Under the pieces are notes generated by a model, which ran no database searches, was not told the DNA's origin, and worked only from the letters and a program-made list of their open reading frames with translations. A stretch of DNA of 64,000 nucleotides from Acidobacteriaceae bacterium (GTDB lineage: Bacteria; Acidobacteriota; Terriglobia; Terriglobales; Acidobacteriaceae), in NCBI GenBank assembly GCA_021323655.1, contig JAJPKO010000027.1, positions 116,751 to 180,750 of the forward strand, written 5' to 3'. Every line of letters starts with the position of its first letter. Within the stretch, counting starts at the first letter, position 1. The position numbers and the translations under genes were made by a program. This document shows positions 33,761 to 43,373 of this stretch, in pieces.

Positions 33761-36259
33761 ATGCCGCGAATTTCCCGCCGTGAACTGCTTGCATCAGGTC
33801 TGGCTTTGTCCGCATCATCTCTCGTTACGCGTTCGGCATGGGCCCGAACGTCTGCCTTGTTTCAGGAAGCTGCTGTTCCTGCGGTCGCTCCGCGGGAGCA
33901 ACTGCTGTTTGATTTCGGCTGGAAGTTTACTTTTGGTGATGGTAATGACCCTGCGAAGGACCTGGGGTTTGGCTTCAGCCAGGATGATTTTGCCAAGACC
34001 GGCGACTTTAAGTTTGCCAAGGCGGGCTTTGATGACTCAAAGTGGCGCGCGCTGAATCTGCCGCATGACTGGGCGGTTGAACTGCCATTTGTGCGCGATG
34101 ATGAGCTGAAGTCGCATGGCTACAAGCCGCTGGGGCGGCGCTATCCGGAGACCAGCGTGGGCTGGTACCGGCGCGAATTCGATGTTCCGGCGAGCGATCT
34201 GGGGCGCCGCATCTGGATAGAGTTTGATGGGGCTTTCCGCGATGTGCTTGTTTTTGTAAACGGTTGCTTCATTGGCCGCAATAATAACGGCTATATTCCC
34301 TTTCGATTTGATCTGACGGATTTTCTTAATTACGGGCAAAAGAACTACATTGTGCTGCGTGTGGATGCAAGCTTTGGCGATGGCTGGTTCTATGAAGGCG
34401 CGGGCGTGTACCGCCATGTGTGGCTGACGAAGATGGATCCGGTACATCTGGGCAAGTGGGAGAGCACGGTTCGCGCGACTGTGCAGGGCAGCTCGGCGCA
34501 TCTGGAGCTTGCCACCATTGTGCAGAACGAGGGCAAGCAGGCGGCCAATGCGAAGGTGACGTGGAAGATCCAGGATGCGAAGGGCGCGACGGTTGCCACG
34601 GCCAAAGCTCCGGCGCAGCCGGTTGCCGCAGATGGCGCAGCGAACTACACAGCAACAGCGGAGATTGCGAATGCGGCGCTGTGGTCTGTGGACGCGCCGA
34701 ACTTGTACACGGCGCTCGTGAGCGTGGAGGCTGATGGCAAGGTGCTCGATGCGGAACGTGTGACGTTTGGCGTGCGCACGGCGGTGTTCGATGCAGACAA
34801 GGGCTTCGCGCTGAACGGCAAGCCGCTGAAGATCCAGGGGACATGCAACCACCAGGACCATGCTGGTGTGGGTGCTGCGCTGCCGGACCGGCTGCAGTGG
34901 TTCCGGCTCGGTGTTTTGCGCGAGATGGGCTGCAATGCGGTGCGTACTTCGCACAATATGCCGACTCCTGAGTGGGTAGAGGCGTGCGACCGCCTGGGTG
35001 TGATGATGATGTGTGAGACGCGCCAGATGAGCTCGAGCGCAGAGGGTCTGCATCAACTGGAGCTGATGGTGAAGCGCTATCGCAATTCGCCTTCGATCAT
35101 CATCTGGTCCATTGGAAATGAAGAATGGTTACTACAGGACACGATGGCCGAGCAGGGAGAGAAAATAGGCGCGCGCATGGTTCGACTTTGCCATGAACTG
35201 GATCCGACGCGCGCCGTCTCTGCGGCTGTGAATGGTGACAACGAGAAGGGACTCTCCAATGCGCTGGACATTATCGGCTTCAACTACAACACGCGGAAGT
35301 TTCCGGAGGCGTTTCATAAGGAGCATCCGAAGCGGCCCATCTTTGGTTCGGAGACTTCGAGCGCGATCAGCACGCGCGGTGAGTATGCGAATGATCCGCT
35401 GCGCAATCTTGTGAGCAGCTATGACGGAGTAGTCCCCTGGGGCGAAACGCCGGAGCAGTGGTGGACGTTCTACGGAACGCGCGAATGGGAAGCGGGCGGC
35501 TTTGCGTGGACGGGCTTTGATTATCGCGGTGAGCCCACCCCGTACGGATGGCCCTCGATCAACTCGCAGTTCGGCATCGTGGACATGTGCGGATTTCCGA
35601 AAGACTACTTCTACTACTACAAAGCGTGGTGGCGGAGTGAGCCGTCGCTGCACCTGTTCCCGCACTGGAACTGGGAAGGCAGAGAAGGCCATGAGATTCC
35701 GGTGTGGGTGTACTCAAACCTGGAGGAAGTAGAACTGATCGTCAATGGCAAGAGCGCCGGACGGCAGAAGGTGCCGCATCTGGGACACGTGGAGTGGAAG
35801 GTGCGCTATGAACCGGGCACGATTGAAGCGCGGGCCTATAAGAGCGGCAAGGTTGTTCTGACAGAAAAGCGCGAGACGACCGGAACCACAACTTCGATCC
35901 GGCTTACGGCAGATCGCACGGAGATCAACGCGGATGGTGAAGATGTCGCGCTGGTCAAAGTAGAGGTCCTGGACAAGGAAGGACGTCTGGTGCCGATTGC
36001 AGACAACAAGCTTGCCTTCAAAATTACCGGGGCCGGAAAGCTGATCGGCGTAGGCAATGGCGATCCGAATTGCCAGGAGAGCGACAAAGAGCCGAAGCGC
36101 TCCGTCTTCAATGGCCTCGCGCAGATCATTATCCAGAGCACAAGGCAGGCAGGCGAGATCCAGATTGAGGCGGAGAAAGATGGCTGGGATGGGCCGCCGC
36201 TGACTCCGGGGAAGCTGGTCATCCAAACGAAGCAGGTGCAGCCTCGGCCTGCTGTGTAA
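33761..36259 (+). CDS. Tat-exported glycoside hydrolase family 2 (beta-galactosidase-like)
   Basis: An 832-residue enzyme with a twin-arginine signal (SRRELLASGLALSASSL). GH2 domains in order: sugar-binding jelly roll (about 45-225, NLPHDWAVELPF, GWYRREFDVP), an immunoglobulin-like domain (230-335), the TIM barrel (340-620) with acid/base Glu in WSIGNEEW and the nucleophile Glu probably in FGSETSS, then DUF4982-like (VWVYSNLEEVELIVNGKSAG) and a further Ig-like domain (SIRLTADRTEINADGED). This order is usual for GalB-type beta-galactosidases from polysaccharide degraders. Location: periplasm or outside. The precise sugar is uncertain (galactoside, mannoside or glucuronide). Confidence 0.92.
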   Translation: MPRISRRELLASGLALSASSLVTRSAWARTSALFQEAAVPAVAPREQLLFDFGWKFTFGDGNDPAKDLGFGFSQDDFAKTGDFKFAKAGFDDSKWRALNLPHDWAVELPFVRDDELKSHGYKPLGRRYPETSVGWYRREFDVPASDLGRRIWIEFDGAFRDVLVFVNGCFIGRNNNGYIPFRFDLTDFLNYGQKNYIVLRVDASFGDGWFYEGAGVYRHVWLTKMDPVHLGKWESTVRATVQGSSAHLELATIVQNEGKQAANAKVTWKIQDAKGATVATAKAPAQPVAADGAANYTATAEIANAALWSVDAPNLYTALVSVEADGKVLDAERVTFGVRTAVFDADKGFALNGKPLKIQGTCNHQDHAGVGAALPDRLQWFRLGVLREMGCNAVRTSHNMPTPEWVEACDRLGVMMMCETRQMSSSAEGLHQLELMVKRYRNSPSIIIWSIGNEEWLLQDTMAEQGEKIGARMVRLCHELDPTRAVSAAVNGDNEKGLSNALDIIGFNYNTRKFPEAFHKEHPKRPIFGSETSSAISTRGEYANDPLRNLVSSYDGVVPWGETPEQWWTFYGTREWEAGGFAWTGFDYRGEPTPYGWPSINSQFGIVDMCGFPKDYFYYYKAWWRSEPSLHLFPHWNWEGREGHEIPVWVYSNLEEVELIVNGKSAGRQKVPHLGHVEWKVRYEPGTIEARAYKSGKVVLTEKRETTGTTTSIRLTADRTEINADGEDVALVKVEVLDKEGRLVPIADNKLAFKITGAGKLIGVGNGDPNCQESDKEPKRSVFNGLAQIIIQSTRQAGEIQIEAEKDGWDGPPLTPGKLVIQTKQVQPRPAV

Positions 36260-36268
36260 GTGACGAGA

Positions 36269-36304
36269 GCGCAGGGACCTGAAATCAGGTCCCCGCGCTT
36301 TTTC
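36269..36304 (+). terminator. Rho-independent terminator after the GH2 gene
   Basis: A 14-bp stem with one mismatch (GCGC-A-GGGACCTGA with TCAGGTCCC-C-GCGC) is followed by TTTTT, starting 9 bases after the stop codon. Confidence 0.9.
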
Positions 36305-36360
36305 CAGGCTTCCGCTGATTGCATGTGAAATTGTATACAATTGGACTTCCGGAGAAACTG

Positions 36361-38253
36361 ATGACGACTCGCCGCGATTTCCTTTTCCGCAGTGTGCCTT
36401 CCGCTGCTGCTCTCAGCCTCACTGCGCCACGATTTGCGCTTGCTTCTGCTGGAAAAAATGCAGCGACGGCTGCAAATGTTGACCTTGATACTTCGTCGAG
36501 CGAGTTGCGGCCTTATATTGAACGCTTTTCTGCCGATCAGGAGCTGTTGCGGCGGTACTACAGCATTCCTTTTGCGAAGCAGACCCGCGAGCGTATGCAG
36601 AAGTTTTATGGCGAGTGGCAGTCGCGACTGGATGAGGTGCATTTTGATGGGCTGAGTAAAGATGCGCGCGTGGACTATCTTCTGTTTCGCAATTATCTGG
36701 AGCGCCAACTGGCGCACATGGAAGAGGATGCGCAGTTCCAGGCCGAGGCGTCTGCTTACACGCCGTTTGCGGATGTGATCATCGCGCTCTTTTTTGCGCA
36801 GCGCGAAGTGGAGCCGGTGGATGGAAAAGAATCGGCCGCCACGCTTGCACGGATTGAACAGGCGTGCAAAGACAAGCAAAAGGAGTTGGAGGCGAGTCTT
36901 AACGCAAACAAGGAAGACACGAAAAGCATCGCGTACCAGCGTCGGCGTGAGGCGGTAAACCGCGCAGTGGAAAACCTTGGCGCATTGCGGCGGGTGCTCC
37001 ATAGCTGGTTTGCGTTTTATGACGGCTATGACCCCATGTTTACCTGGTGGGCTGAGGAGCAGTATAAGACGGCGGACGCGGCGCTTGATAGCTACGGAAA
37101 ATTTCTCTCAGAGAAAGTAGTTGGCCTGCGCCCTGCTCCGGGAGCAAAAAACCTTCCTCCAAGCGGCGAAGGTGATGAGGATGCGTATCAGCAATCTATG
37201 GCTTCGGCGCATCCCGGAGACAGCAGCGACATTATTGGCCATGCCATTGGCCGCGATGCACTTATTCGCGAACTGAACTTTGCCATGATTCCATACACTC
37301 CGGAAGAACTGATTGCGATTGCGGAAAAGGAGTTTGCGTGGAACGACAATGAGATGATTATGGCCTCGCGCGAGATGGGCTTTGGCGATGACTGGAAGAA
37401 GGCGCGCGAAAAAGTAAAAAACACCTACGTGGAACCGGGTAAGCAGAAAGAACTGGCACGGAAATATATTTTTGAAGCGCTAGATTTTCTGGACAAGCAC
37501 GACCTGGTGACAATTCCGCCGCTGGCGCGGGAAACATGGCGCATGACAATGATTCCAGCGCAGCAGCAACTGGTATCGCCTTTCTTTCTGGGCGGCGAAG
37601 TGTTGCAGGTGTCGTACCCCACGAACACGATGTCTTATGAGCAGCGCATTACGACGATGCGCGCAAACAACATGGCCATGTCGCACGCGACGGTGTTTCA
37701 CGAGATGCTTCCGGGACATGAGTTGCAGGGATTTATGGAAGAACGGTTTCATGCTTACCGGCAGGCATTTGGAGGCACTCCATTTCTGATTGAGGGCTGG
37801 GCGCTGTATTGGGAGATGCTGATGTGGGACCTGGGCTTTGACCGCACTCCGGAAGAGCGCGTAGGAGCGCTGGCGTGGCGGCGGCACCGCTGCGGGCGCA
37901 TCATCTTCTCGCTGAATTTTCATCTGGGCAAGTGGACGCCGCAGCAATGTATTGATCTGCTGGTAGACCGCGTTGGCTTTGAAAAGCAAGCGGCCATTGG
38001 CGAAGTGCGCCGCTCCCTGGGGGGAGCGTACGGGCCGCTCTATCAGGCGGCATACCTGCTGGGCGGAATGCAGATTTACGCGCTGCATAAGGAACTGGTT
38101 GGTTCCGGCAGGATGACCAACAGGCAGTTCCATGATGCGGTGCTCAGAGAAAACAGTATCCCCATTGAGATGATTCGCGCAGCGCTGACAAACCAGAAGC
38201 TGACGAAGGACTTCCATACGCAGTGGAAGTTTTATGGAGATGTGAAGGCGTAA
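36361..38253 (+). CDS. Tat-exported DUF885 family metallopeptidase-like protein
   Basis: A 630-residue protein from ATG 36361 (GGAGAAACTG upstream). The N-terminus has a twin-arginine motif (TTRRDFLFRSVPSAAALS). The family zinc-site motif is HEMLPGHELQ, followed by EGWALYWEMLM and a later YLLGGMQIYALHKE segment. It is thought to act as an exported zinc peptidase, with substrates unknown. It is paralogous to the partial gene at 1-811. Both it and the upstream GH2 enzyme use Tat export, but they have separate promoters because a terminator lies between them. Confidence 0.88.
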   Translation: MTTRRDFLFRSVPSAAALSLTAPRFALASAGKNAATAANVDLDTSSSELRPYIERFSADQELLRRYYSIPFAKQTRERMQKFYGEWQSRLDEVHFDGLSKDARVDYLLFRNYLERQLAHMEEDAQFQAEASAYTPFADVIIALFFAQREVEPVDGKESAATLARIEQACKDKQKELEASLNANKEDTKSIAYQRRREAVNRAVENLGALRRVLHSWFAFYDGYDPMFTWWAEEQYKTADAALDSYGKFLSEKVVGLRPAPGAKNLPPSGEGDEDAYQQSMASAHPGDSSDIIGHAIGRDALIRELNFAMIPYTPEELIAIAEKEFAWNDNEMIMASREMGFGDDWKKAREKVKNTYVEPGKQKELARKYIFEALDFLDKHDLVTIPPLARETWRMTMIPAQQQLVSPFFLGGEVLQVSYPTNTMSYEQRITTMRANNMAMSHATVFHEMLPGHELQGFMEERFHAYRQAFGGTPFLIEGWALYWEMLMWDLGFDRTPEERVGALAWRRHRCGRIIFSLNFHLGKWTPQQCIDLLVDRVGFEKQAAIGEVRRSLGGAYGPLYQAAYLLGGMQIYALHKELVGSGRMTNRQFHDAVLRENSIPIEMIRAALTNQKLTKDFHTQWKFYGDVKA

Positions 38254-38256
38254 TAT

Positions 38257-38288
38257 GTGGGAAGCCTGTGCATGCACAAACCTCCCAC
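38257..38288. terminator. Bidirectional hairpin between convergent genes
   Basis: An outer GTGGGA/TCCCAC stem with a central 12-bp palindrome TGTGCATGCACA lies between the DUF885 stop codon and the HEAT-repeat stop codon, which converge. No T run is present. Confidence 0.55.
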
Positions 38289-38294
38289 GATGGT

Positions 38295-39113
38295 TTAACG
38301 GGAAGCTTTCAATGAGTTCAGTACACCTTTCACATGGTTCTTCTGCTCCCAGTCTAGTGAGGGCGAATTTTCAATGTTTTGCATCACAGCAATGGCTCTG
38401 CTTTTGTCTGTAGCCGTTGCTCCTACAGCGTCAATTGCGGCTGTCCGCACCTCGGGATCGGAATCATAGAGATACTTCTGTGCGGACTGAAACAGAGTCT
38501 CAGAAGGAACATTGGCCCCAATGATTGCATAGAGCATATTCAATCTGTGTTTGGCGTCCGGAGCTTCGTCCAATGCCTTGCGAACCAGTTCCTGATTGGC
38601 TTCAGCATTCAGACCTTTTTCTTTCAGCAGGCCTACCACACCAAGCTGAGCAGTGCGGAAATTGCTTGAACTTAAAGACTTGACAAAAATATCGTGGGCT
38701 TGCGCTGGAGGTCCGGCAGGGTTCATCGCCAGAGCGAGTAACGAGTCATTTCTTACGTAATCAGTTTGGTCTGTCGCTGTTACAAGCAATTGTGGAAAGC
38801 ATGAAACGACGACCTGATTGTGCTGCGGGGCAGCTACTACTATAGCTCCTATTATGCCAGCGGCTTGTTGCCGTATCATGGAATCTTTGTCCGTTAAGGC
38901 TTGGCACAACGTAGTAGCGTCTTTCTCAATCGTAGGCATTTCCTTCTCCGCCAGTAATGCCATACTGTCTCTGGCTTTCTTCACTATCTCTGGATCGTTG
39001 CTGTGCATATCGGCAAATGCCTTTGAGAGGGGTGTTTGGGCCACGCATTTTAGTGCCAGTCCGCTAAAGAGCAAAATCAAAAATGTAGACGCGCATCTCT
39101 GCATATTCATCAT
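38295..39113 (-). CDS. Exported HEAT-repeat-like protein
   Basis: About 272 residues from ATG 39113 (AAAGGA 5 bases upstream); a GTG at 39128 would add five. The signal peptide CASTFLILLFSGLALKCVAQ is followed by repeated helical pairs of HEAT type (MIRQQAAGIIGAIVVAAPQ, YVRNDSLLALAMNP, DPEVRTAAIDAVGATATDKS), each with the typical Arg/Ala/Leu spacing. HEAT repeats are protein-binding scaffolds. An IS3-family element begins only 53 bases upstream, so the native promoter may have been lost or replaced. No specific partner is known. Confidence 0.7.
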   Translation of the reverse strand: MMNMQRCASTFLILLFSGLALKCVAQTPLSKAFADMHSNDPEIVKKARDSMALLAEKEMPTIEKDATTLCQALTDKDSMIRQQAAGIIGAIVVAAPQHNQVVVSCFPQLLVTATDQTDYVRNDSLLALAMNPAGPPAQAHDIFVKSLSSSNFRTAQLGVVGLLKEKGLNAEANQELVRKALDEAPDAKHRLNMLYAIIGANVPSETLFQSAQKYLYDSDPEVRTAAIDAVGATATDKSRAIAVMQNIENSPSLDWEQKNHVKGVLNSLKASR

Positions 39114-40095
39114 CTTGTTCCTTTTCACGTGTTGATCTACAGCACGGGCCCTGGTGACTGCGGAGGTGGCCTGCCCCCATTTTCCGCATGCAAATCATGC
39201 TCAGCCAGCCGCAGCCGTAGTGGTGGGAAAGTGAAAAACGGCAGCATCGTTGTTTCAAGCAGGCGAAGCCTGCGTCTTTTCCACCGCTTGCTTGAGCGGC
39301 GAATTCTGCCGGTGTCATGTAGTTCAGGCTGCTATGGGGCCTCCGTTCGTTGTAATCGCGACGCCAAGCGGTGATAATCCTCCTGGCTTCGAACAGGTTC
39401 TGGAACCAGCTGACGCGAAGGCACTCCTCACGCAGCTTGCTGTTGAAACTCTCCACGTAGGCATTCTGCGTGGGCTTGCCCGGCTGGATGTGAACCAGAT
39501 CGATCTTGCGATCCAACGCCCAGGCAAGGAAGTGGCGGCCCGTCAGCTCCGGGCCATTGTCACAACGTATGGCCCGTGGCAAACCGCGCTCGGCGATGAT
39601 CTGGTCAAGCACCCGGGTTACGCGCATGCCCGCGAAGCTTGTATCCACTTCCATGGCAAGGCTCTCGCGGGTGTACGCATCGATGACGTTCAGCACGCGG
39701 ATCGAGCGGCCACAAGCCACCGCATCATGCACAAAGTCGAGCGCCCACTCCTGGTTGGCCGCTGTATAGGTCCCCAGCGGCGTGCTCAGGCGCACACAGT
39801 GCTTGCGCTTCTTGCGGCGTAGCGCCAGGCCGACTTCGCGATAAATGCGATGCACCCGCTTGTGGTTCACCTGCTCGCCTTCACGGGCTAGCAGCACGTG
39901 CAGACGACGATATCCGAAGCGGGGCTTTTCGCGAGCCAATGCGATCAGACGCTCACGCAGAGCGTCGTCGTTATGCCGCGGCTGGTAGCGATAGCTCGAA
40001 ACGGGCACCAGCAACAGGCGGCATGCTCGGCGTTCGGTGAAGGCAAACTTCTGGCGGATGTGCTCGACAGATGCCTTCATCGCTGCGAGCTCCAT
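39064..40095 (-). CDS. IS3-family transposase, OrfB (DDE integrase domain)
   Basis: 343 residues. The N-terminal part has the HTH_21 region (RLLVPVSSYRYQPRHNDDAL, RFGYRRLHVLLAREG), and the rve integrase domain shows the DDE triad: D in WALDFVHDAV, D in IRCDNGPEL, E in VESFNSKLREE. It overlaps OrfA by 19 bases, typical of the -1 frameshift that makes the OrfAB transposase. The frame does not stop inside the element: it runs past the left terminal repeat (39167) and ends 103 bases outside, adding about 34 residues encoded by host DNA. Confidence 0.92.
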   Translation of the reverse strand: MELAAMKASVEHIRQKFAFTERRACRLLLVPVSSYRYQPRHNDDALRERLIALAREKPRFGYRRLHVLLAREGEQVNHKRVHRIYREVGLALRRKKRKHCVRLSTPLGTYTAANQEWALDFVHDAVACGRSIRVLNVIDAYTRESLAMEVDTSFAGMRVTRVLDQIIAERGLPRAIRCDNGPELTGRHFLAWALDRKIDLVHIQPGKPTQNAYVESFNSKLREECLRVSWFQNLFEARRIITAWRRDYNERRPHSSLNYMTPAEFAAQASGGKDAGFACLKQRCCRFSLSHHYGCGWLSMICMRKMGAGHLRSHQGPCCRSTREKEQDDEYAEMRVYIFDFAL

Positions 40096-40423
40096 CCGTT
40101 TTTTTCTATCACCGACTGCAGCGCTTCTTTGTCCAGGCTCAGATCGGCCACTAACTTGCGCAATCGCGAGTTTTCATCCCGCAGCCGCTTAGCCTCCTGC
40201 GCCTCGCTCACATCCATGCCCCCGTACTTCGACTTCCAGGCATAGATCGTGTGGGCACTTACCCCAACTTCCCGGGCCACATCCTCGGCCTTCCGGCCCG
40301 CTTCCATCTGCTTGACCGCCGCGATCATCAGCGCCTCGGTGTGCTTGCTCCTCGACATCGTTCCGCACCTTCCTGAATACGAAAATCGTACTCGATTCTG
40401 TGCGAAAAACTGGGATCAGGCCA
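39167..40423 (-). mobile_element. IS3-family insertion sequence, 1257 bp
   Basis: Imperfect terminal inverted repeats define the ends: the left starts TGGCCTGCCCCCA and the right, read inward on the minus strand, starts TGGCCTGATCCCA, with similarity continuing for about 22 bases. It contains orfA and orfB in the usual overlapping order. I see no target-site duplication (GAGG before the left end, TAAT after the right end), so a flank may have been rearranged after insertion. It truncates the gene at 40424-40778. Confidence 0.85.
40077..40358 (-). CDS. IS3-family transposase, OrfA (HTH protein)
   Basis: 93 residues. A helix-turn-helix of the HTH_Tnp_1 type (EDVAREVGVSAHTIYAWKSK) is followed by a leucine-zipper-like coiled coil (RLRDENSRLRKLVADLSLDK) that mediates transposase multimer formation. 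It ends inside the first codons of OrfB, where a programmed frameshift is expected. The length is normal for OrfA. Confidence 0.93.
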   Translation of the reverse strand: MSRSKHTEALMIAAVKQMEAGRKAEDVAREVGVSAHTIYAWKSKYGGMDVSEAQEAKRLRDENSRLRKLVADLSLDKEALQSVIEKNGWSSQR

Positions 40424-40778
40424 TAATAGGTCCGCTGAGGAAGCTTCCTGATGCACTTGGATTGCCGGTAAAGGACTGTGAACCCCTCGCATAGGAATCG
40501 CCACCAGTGTATATAGCAGAGCTGCTGGTTACGTCATAGTACAGGGAAGCCGTGTAGTCTTCTTCGGTATCAGCGTAAGCGGAGATTTCCCGCCACAGAG
40601 TGTAACCAGGCCAGCAGGACCCGTGGCCACAAGGGTTGAATCCGTGTTGTGGAGTAGGTGAAACCTTGACTGTGGCAAATGAGAGTGTAGACATGCCCCA
40701 GATTTCCTGTGCATGAGCTCCGCCCATTGCAACCAGCAGAAACAGGAGGATATAAGAAACGCGAACAATCTGTTTCAT
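40424..40778 (-). pseudogene. Secreted protein gene truncated by the IS element
   Basis: The ATG at 40778 has a good AAGGGGG ribosome site and encodes a signal peptide (MKQIVRVSYILLFLLVAMGG). The mature part (EIWGMSTLSFATVKVSPTPQ, then Cys/Gly/Trp- and Thr/Tyr/Ser-rich sequence) looks like an exported adhesin or structural domain, of no family I know. After about 118 codons the frame enters the IS right end and stops at a TGA inside its terminal repeat. The original C-terminus is not recognisable on the other side of the element, so the gene appears broken. Confidence 0.65.
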
Positions 40779-41354
40779 TGTCCCCCTTGGCGCTGGCTGG
40801 CCCGGTAATCCTGCCAGTTTTGTAGCTCAAATGGGTCGCCCGGCGAATTTGGTTGTCAATGGCACCAAAACGGGCTTCGCCTAAGCTTGCTTTTAGACTC
40901 GCAACATGCTTAAGCGTGACAGCATCGCGCTGCTGTTGTAATTCGATCAGCTCGGGTGGTACTGGTGGAGGTTGTTGTCCCGGAGACAGATGTCCGCCCG
41001 ATGTTTTTGCGCGAATGGCAAGAATGATGGCATGGGCCTTCTGGTCAATCGGGTCTACTTCCGCTTTCCAGGCCTTTGCTTCTGCAAGAAGGGCAACATT
41101 TTCGCTCGAAGTAGCACCAACTCTATCTGAATAAAAGTGGGCGATGGAAGGGGACGGCGCTCCCGCTACTTCCGGGGCTTCTCCGTTGGCCTGCAAATAA
41201 AGTAGATGCCTGAAAAAAAGCGAATAAAGCCGCTGGTCCGGCATTGGCGCCGTATGAACAGGGCTAGAAGTTGATTGGGTGTGGACGGGTGTTAAAGGGT
41301 GCCCCCCCCCGCACACACATATACGATTACAGCGTAGAAGATTGCTCTGCGCAT
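40570..41354 (-). pseudogene. Exported helical protein, frame broken (or switched) at a G9 tract
   Basis: The ATG at 41354 has a GAGGA site 4 bases upstream and encodes a signal-peptide-like start (MRRAIFYAVIVYVCAG). Fifteen codons in, the minus strand has nine G in a row (41302-41310 on the plus strand), and this frame then stops four codons later. With one more G (or two fewer) it would continue into the long frame that encodes the body (MPDQRLYSLFFRHLLYLQ, then LLAEAKAWKAEVDPIDQKAH and a coiled-coil-like QQRDAVTLKHVASLKASLGE). The body frame overlaps the next gene by about 200 bases, so its true end is unclear. It is either phase-variable, a pseudogene, or a homopolymer sequencing error. 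Confidence 0.55.
41302..41310. repeat. Homopolymer tract, nine C on the plus strand (G9 in the gene)
   Basis: The longest mononucleotide run I noticed in the window, placed just after a signal-peptide-coding segment of a minus-strand gene. Tracts like this slip during replication and can switch genes on and off. Confidence 0.7.
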
Positions 41355-41545
41355 AAGTCCTCACGATTGGATTTTGAACGTCAGGAACAAGGCAGACCGT
41401 TCGGGCCGGTAAAGGACTTTGACTGCACGCCGGATGTCAGACTCAATCCGATCGAATGTGAACGAACGATAGCACTGCTCATTTGGGTTGTGCAAGTAAA
41501 AATTCTGGTAATCTCTCTGCGGATATCGTAATCAGAGGAAACTGC

Positions 41546-43165
41546 ATGGACACTACGGAACATGGCCTTCGCGCAGAGATGCTTGAGGAATTAGAGAAAC
41601 GCAACCGTCTGGCTGAAGAGGGCGGCGGGAAAGACCGCCGCGAGCGTCAGCACAAAGACGGTAAGCTGTCGGCGCGCGAGCGCATCCACCTCTTGCTGGA
41701 TGAAGGCACCTTTGAGGAGACAGACAAGTTTGTCACGCATCGCTGCACGGACTTCGGAATGGCGGAGAAGCGCATTCCTGGCGATGGGTTCGTCACCGGA
41801 CACGGCAAAATAGACGGGCGCACGGTCTTTGTCTTTGCGCAGGATTTCACCGTCTTTGGCGGCTCGCTGTCGGAGGCGAATGCAGCGAAGATCGTCAAGC
41901 TGATGGACATGGCGATGCGCGTTGGCGCGCCCATCATTGGGTTGAATGATTCTGGCGGAGCGCGCATTCAGGAAGGCGTGGTTTCGCTCGCCGGATATGC
42001 GGACATCTTTCTGCGCAATACGCTGGCGAGCGGCGTAGTGCCGCAGATCTCGGCCATCCTGGGACCGTGCGCTGGCGGTGCGGTGTATTCTCCCGCGATT
42101 ACTGATTTTACGCTGATGGTGGACAAGACTTCCTATATGTTTGTGACGGGACCGGACGTCATCAAGACAGTCACGCACGAGGAGGTCACAAAGGAAAAGC
42201 TCGGCGGCGCGACGACGCACAACGAAGTCTCCGGCGTGGCCCATTTTATGGCGCATGATGATGCCGAATGCCTGGCAATGGTGCGCGAGCTGCTCAGTTT
42301 TCTCCCGTCGAACAACCTCGATGACCCGCCGCGGCGCGCATGCAGCGATCCGGCAGACCGCGCCGACCGCGAGCTGGACACGATTGTTCCGGCTGAGTCG
42401 AACCAGCCGTATGACATCAAACAAGTCATCGAGCGCATTGTGGACGATGGCTATTTCTTTGAAGTGCACGAGCATTTTGCGCGGAACATCGTAGTCGGAT
42501 TTGCGCGAATGAATGGGCGCCCGGTGGGCATTGTGGCCAACCAGCCGGCGTTTCTGGCCGGAGTGCTGGACATTGATGCAAGCGTGAAGGGTGCGCGGTT
42601 TGTGCGTTTCTGCGATGCCTTCAACATTCCGCTGATTACGCTTGAGGATGTGCCGGGATTTTTGCCGGGAACGCAGCAGGAGTATGGCGGGATTATTCGC
42701 CACGGTGCAAAGCTGCTGTTTGCCTTTGCAGAAGCGACTGTGCCCAAGCTCACTGTCATCACGCGCAAGGCCTATGGCGGAGCCTATTGCGTGATGAGTT
42801 CCAAGCACATTCGTACCGATGTGAACCTTGCCTGGCCCACGGCGGAGGTCGCTGTGATGGGGCCGGAGGGCGCCGTGAATATCGTCTATGGACGCGAGCT
42901 TACGCAGGTGGTGGCCGATGCGGAGGCGAAGGAAGGCCCACTGAGCGAAGCACGCAGGCAGGAGATTCTGGACAGCGTACGCGCGGAGAAAGTGCACGAG
43001 TTTCGCGAACAGTTTGCCAATCCGTATATAGCAGCGGAGCGAGGGTATGTGGATGCCGTGATTCTTCCGCATGAGACGCGTCGGCGTCTGATTACCGCGC
43101 TTGAGATGCTGGATGGAAAGCGGGACAAGAATCCGCCAAAGAAGCACGGGAATATTCCGCTATGA
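41546..43165 (+). CDS. pccB: Acyl-CoA (propionyl-CoA type) carboxylase, carboxyltransferase beta subunit
   Basis: A 539-residue protein from ATG 41546 (AGAGGA upstream). It transfers CO2 from carboxybiotin to an acyl-CoA such as propionyl-, acetyl- or methylcrotonyl-CoA. Two crotonase-like carboxyltransferase halves are present: the first has [20 protein letters not shown] and [13 protein letters not shown], the second has [21 protein letters not shown], seen here in its [14 protein letters not shown] core, [17 protein letters not shown] and [15 protein letters not shown]. The overall sequence fits propionyl-CoA carboxylase beta best. The biotin carboxylase/alpha subunit is not adjacent. Substrate is probable rather than proven. 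Confidence 0.9.
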   Translation: MDTTEHGLRAEMLEELEKRNRLAEEGGGKDRRERQHKDGKLSARERIHLLLDEGTFEETDKFVTHRCTDFGMAEKRIPGDGFVTGHGKIDGRTVFVFAQDFTVFGGSLSEANAAKIVKLMDMAMRVGAPIIGLNDSGGARIQEGVVSLAGYADIFLRNTLASGVVPQISAILGPCAGGAVYSPAITDFTLMVDKTSYMFVTGPDVIKTVTHEEVTKEKLGGATTHNEVSGVAHFMAHDDAECLAMVRELLSFLPSNNLDDPPRRACSDPADRADRELDTIVPAESNQPYDIKQVIERIVDDGYFFEVHEHFARNIVVGFARMNGRPVGIVANQPAFLAGVLDIDASVKGARFVRFCDAFNIPLITLEDVPGFLPGTQQEYGGIIRHGAKLLFAFAEATVPKLTVITRKAYGGAYCVMSSKHIRTDVNLAWPTAEVAVMGPEGAVNIVYGRELTQVVADAEAKEGPLSEARRQEILDSVRAEKVHEFREQFANPYIAAERGYVDAVILPHETRRRLITALEMLDGKRDKNPPKKHGNIPL

Positions 43166-43373
43166 GTGAGATATTGATTCAGTCACTTTCAAATGATTGT
43201 TTTTTAAATTTGAAACGTCGGCAATAATAAAAAGCGCTTTCCTCATAATATATAGTGCAGCCACTGTATAGCCAGAGCACTGTGCGGTTTATCGTCATTT
43301 CACAACCATCAAGTCATGGCGACCGCATCTCGTAAATTTGCATCTCACTTCTAACAAAACAAGGAGATGCTTT

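Noticed and set aside
39163..40427. Target-site duplication of the IS element
   Set aside because: The bases next to the two terminal repeats (GAGG and TAAT) differ, and no shifted match was found.
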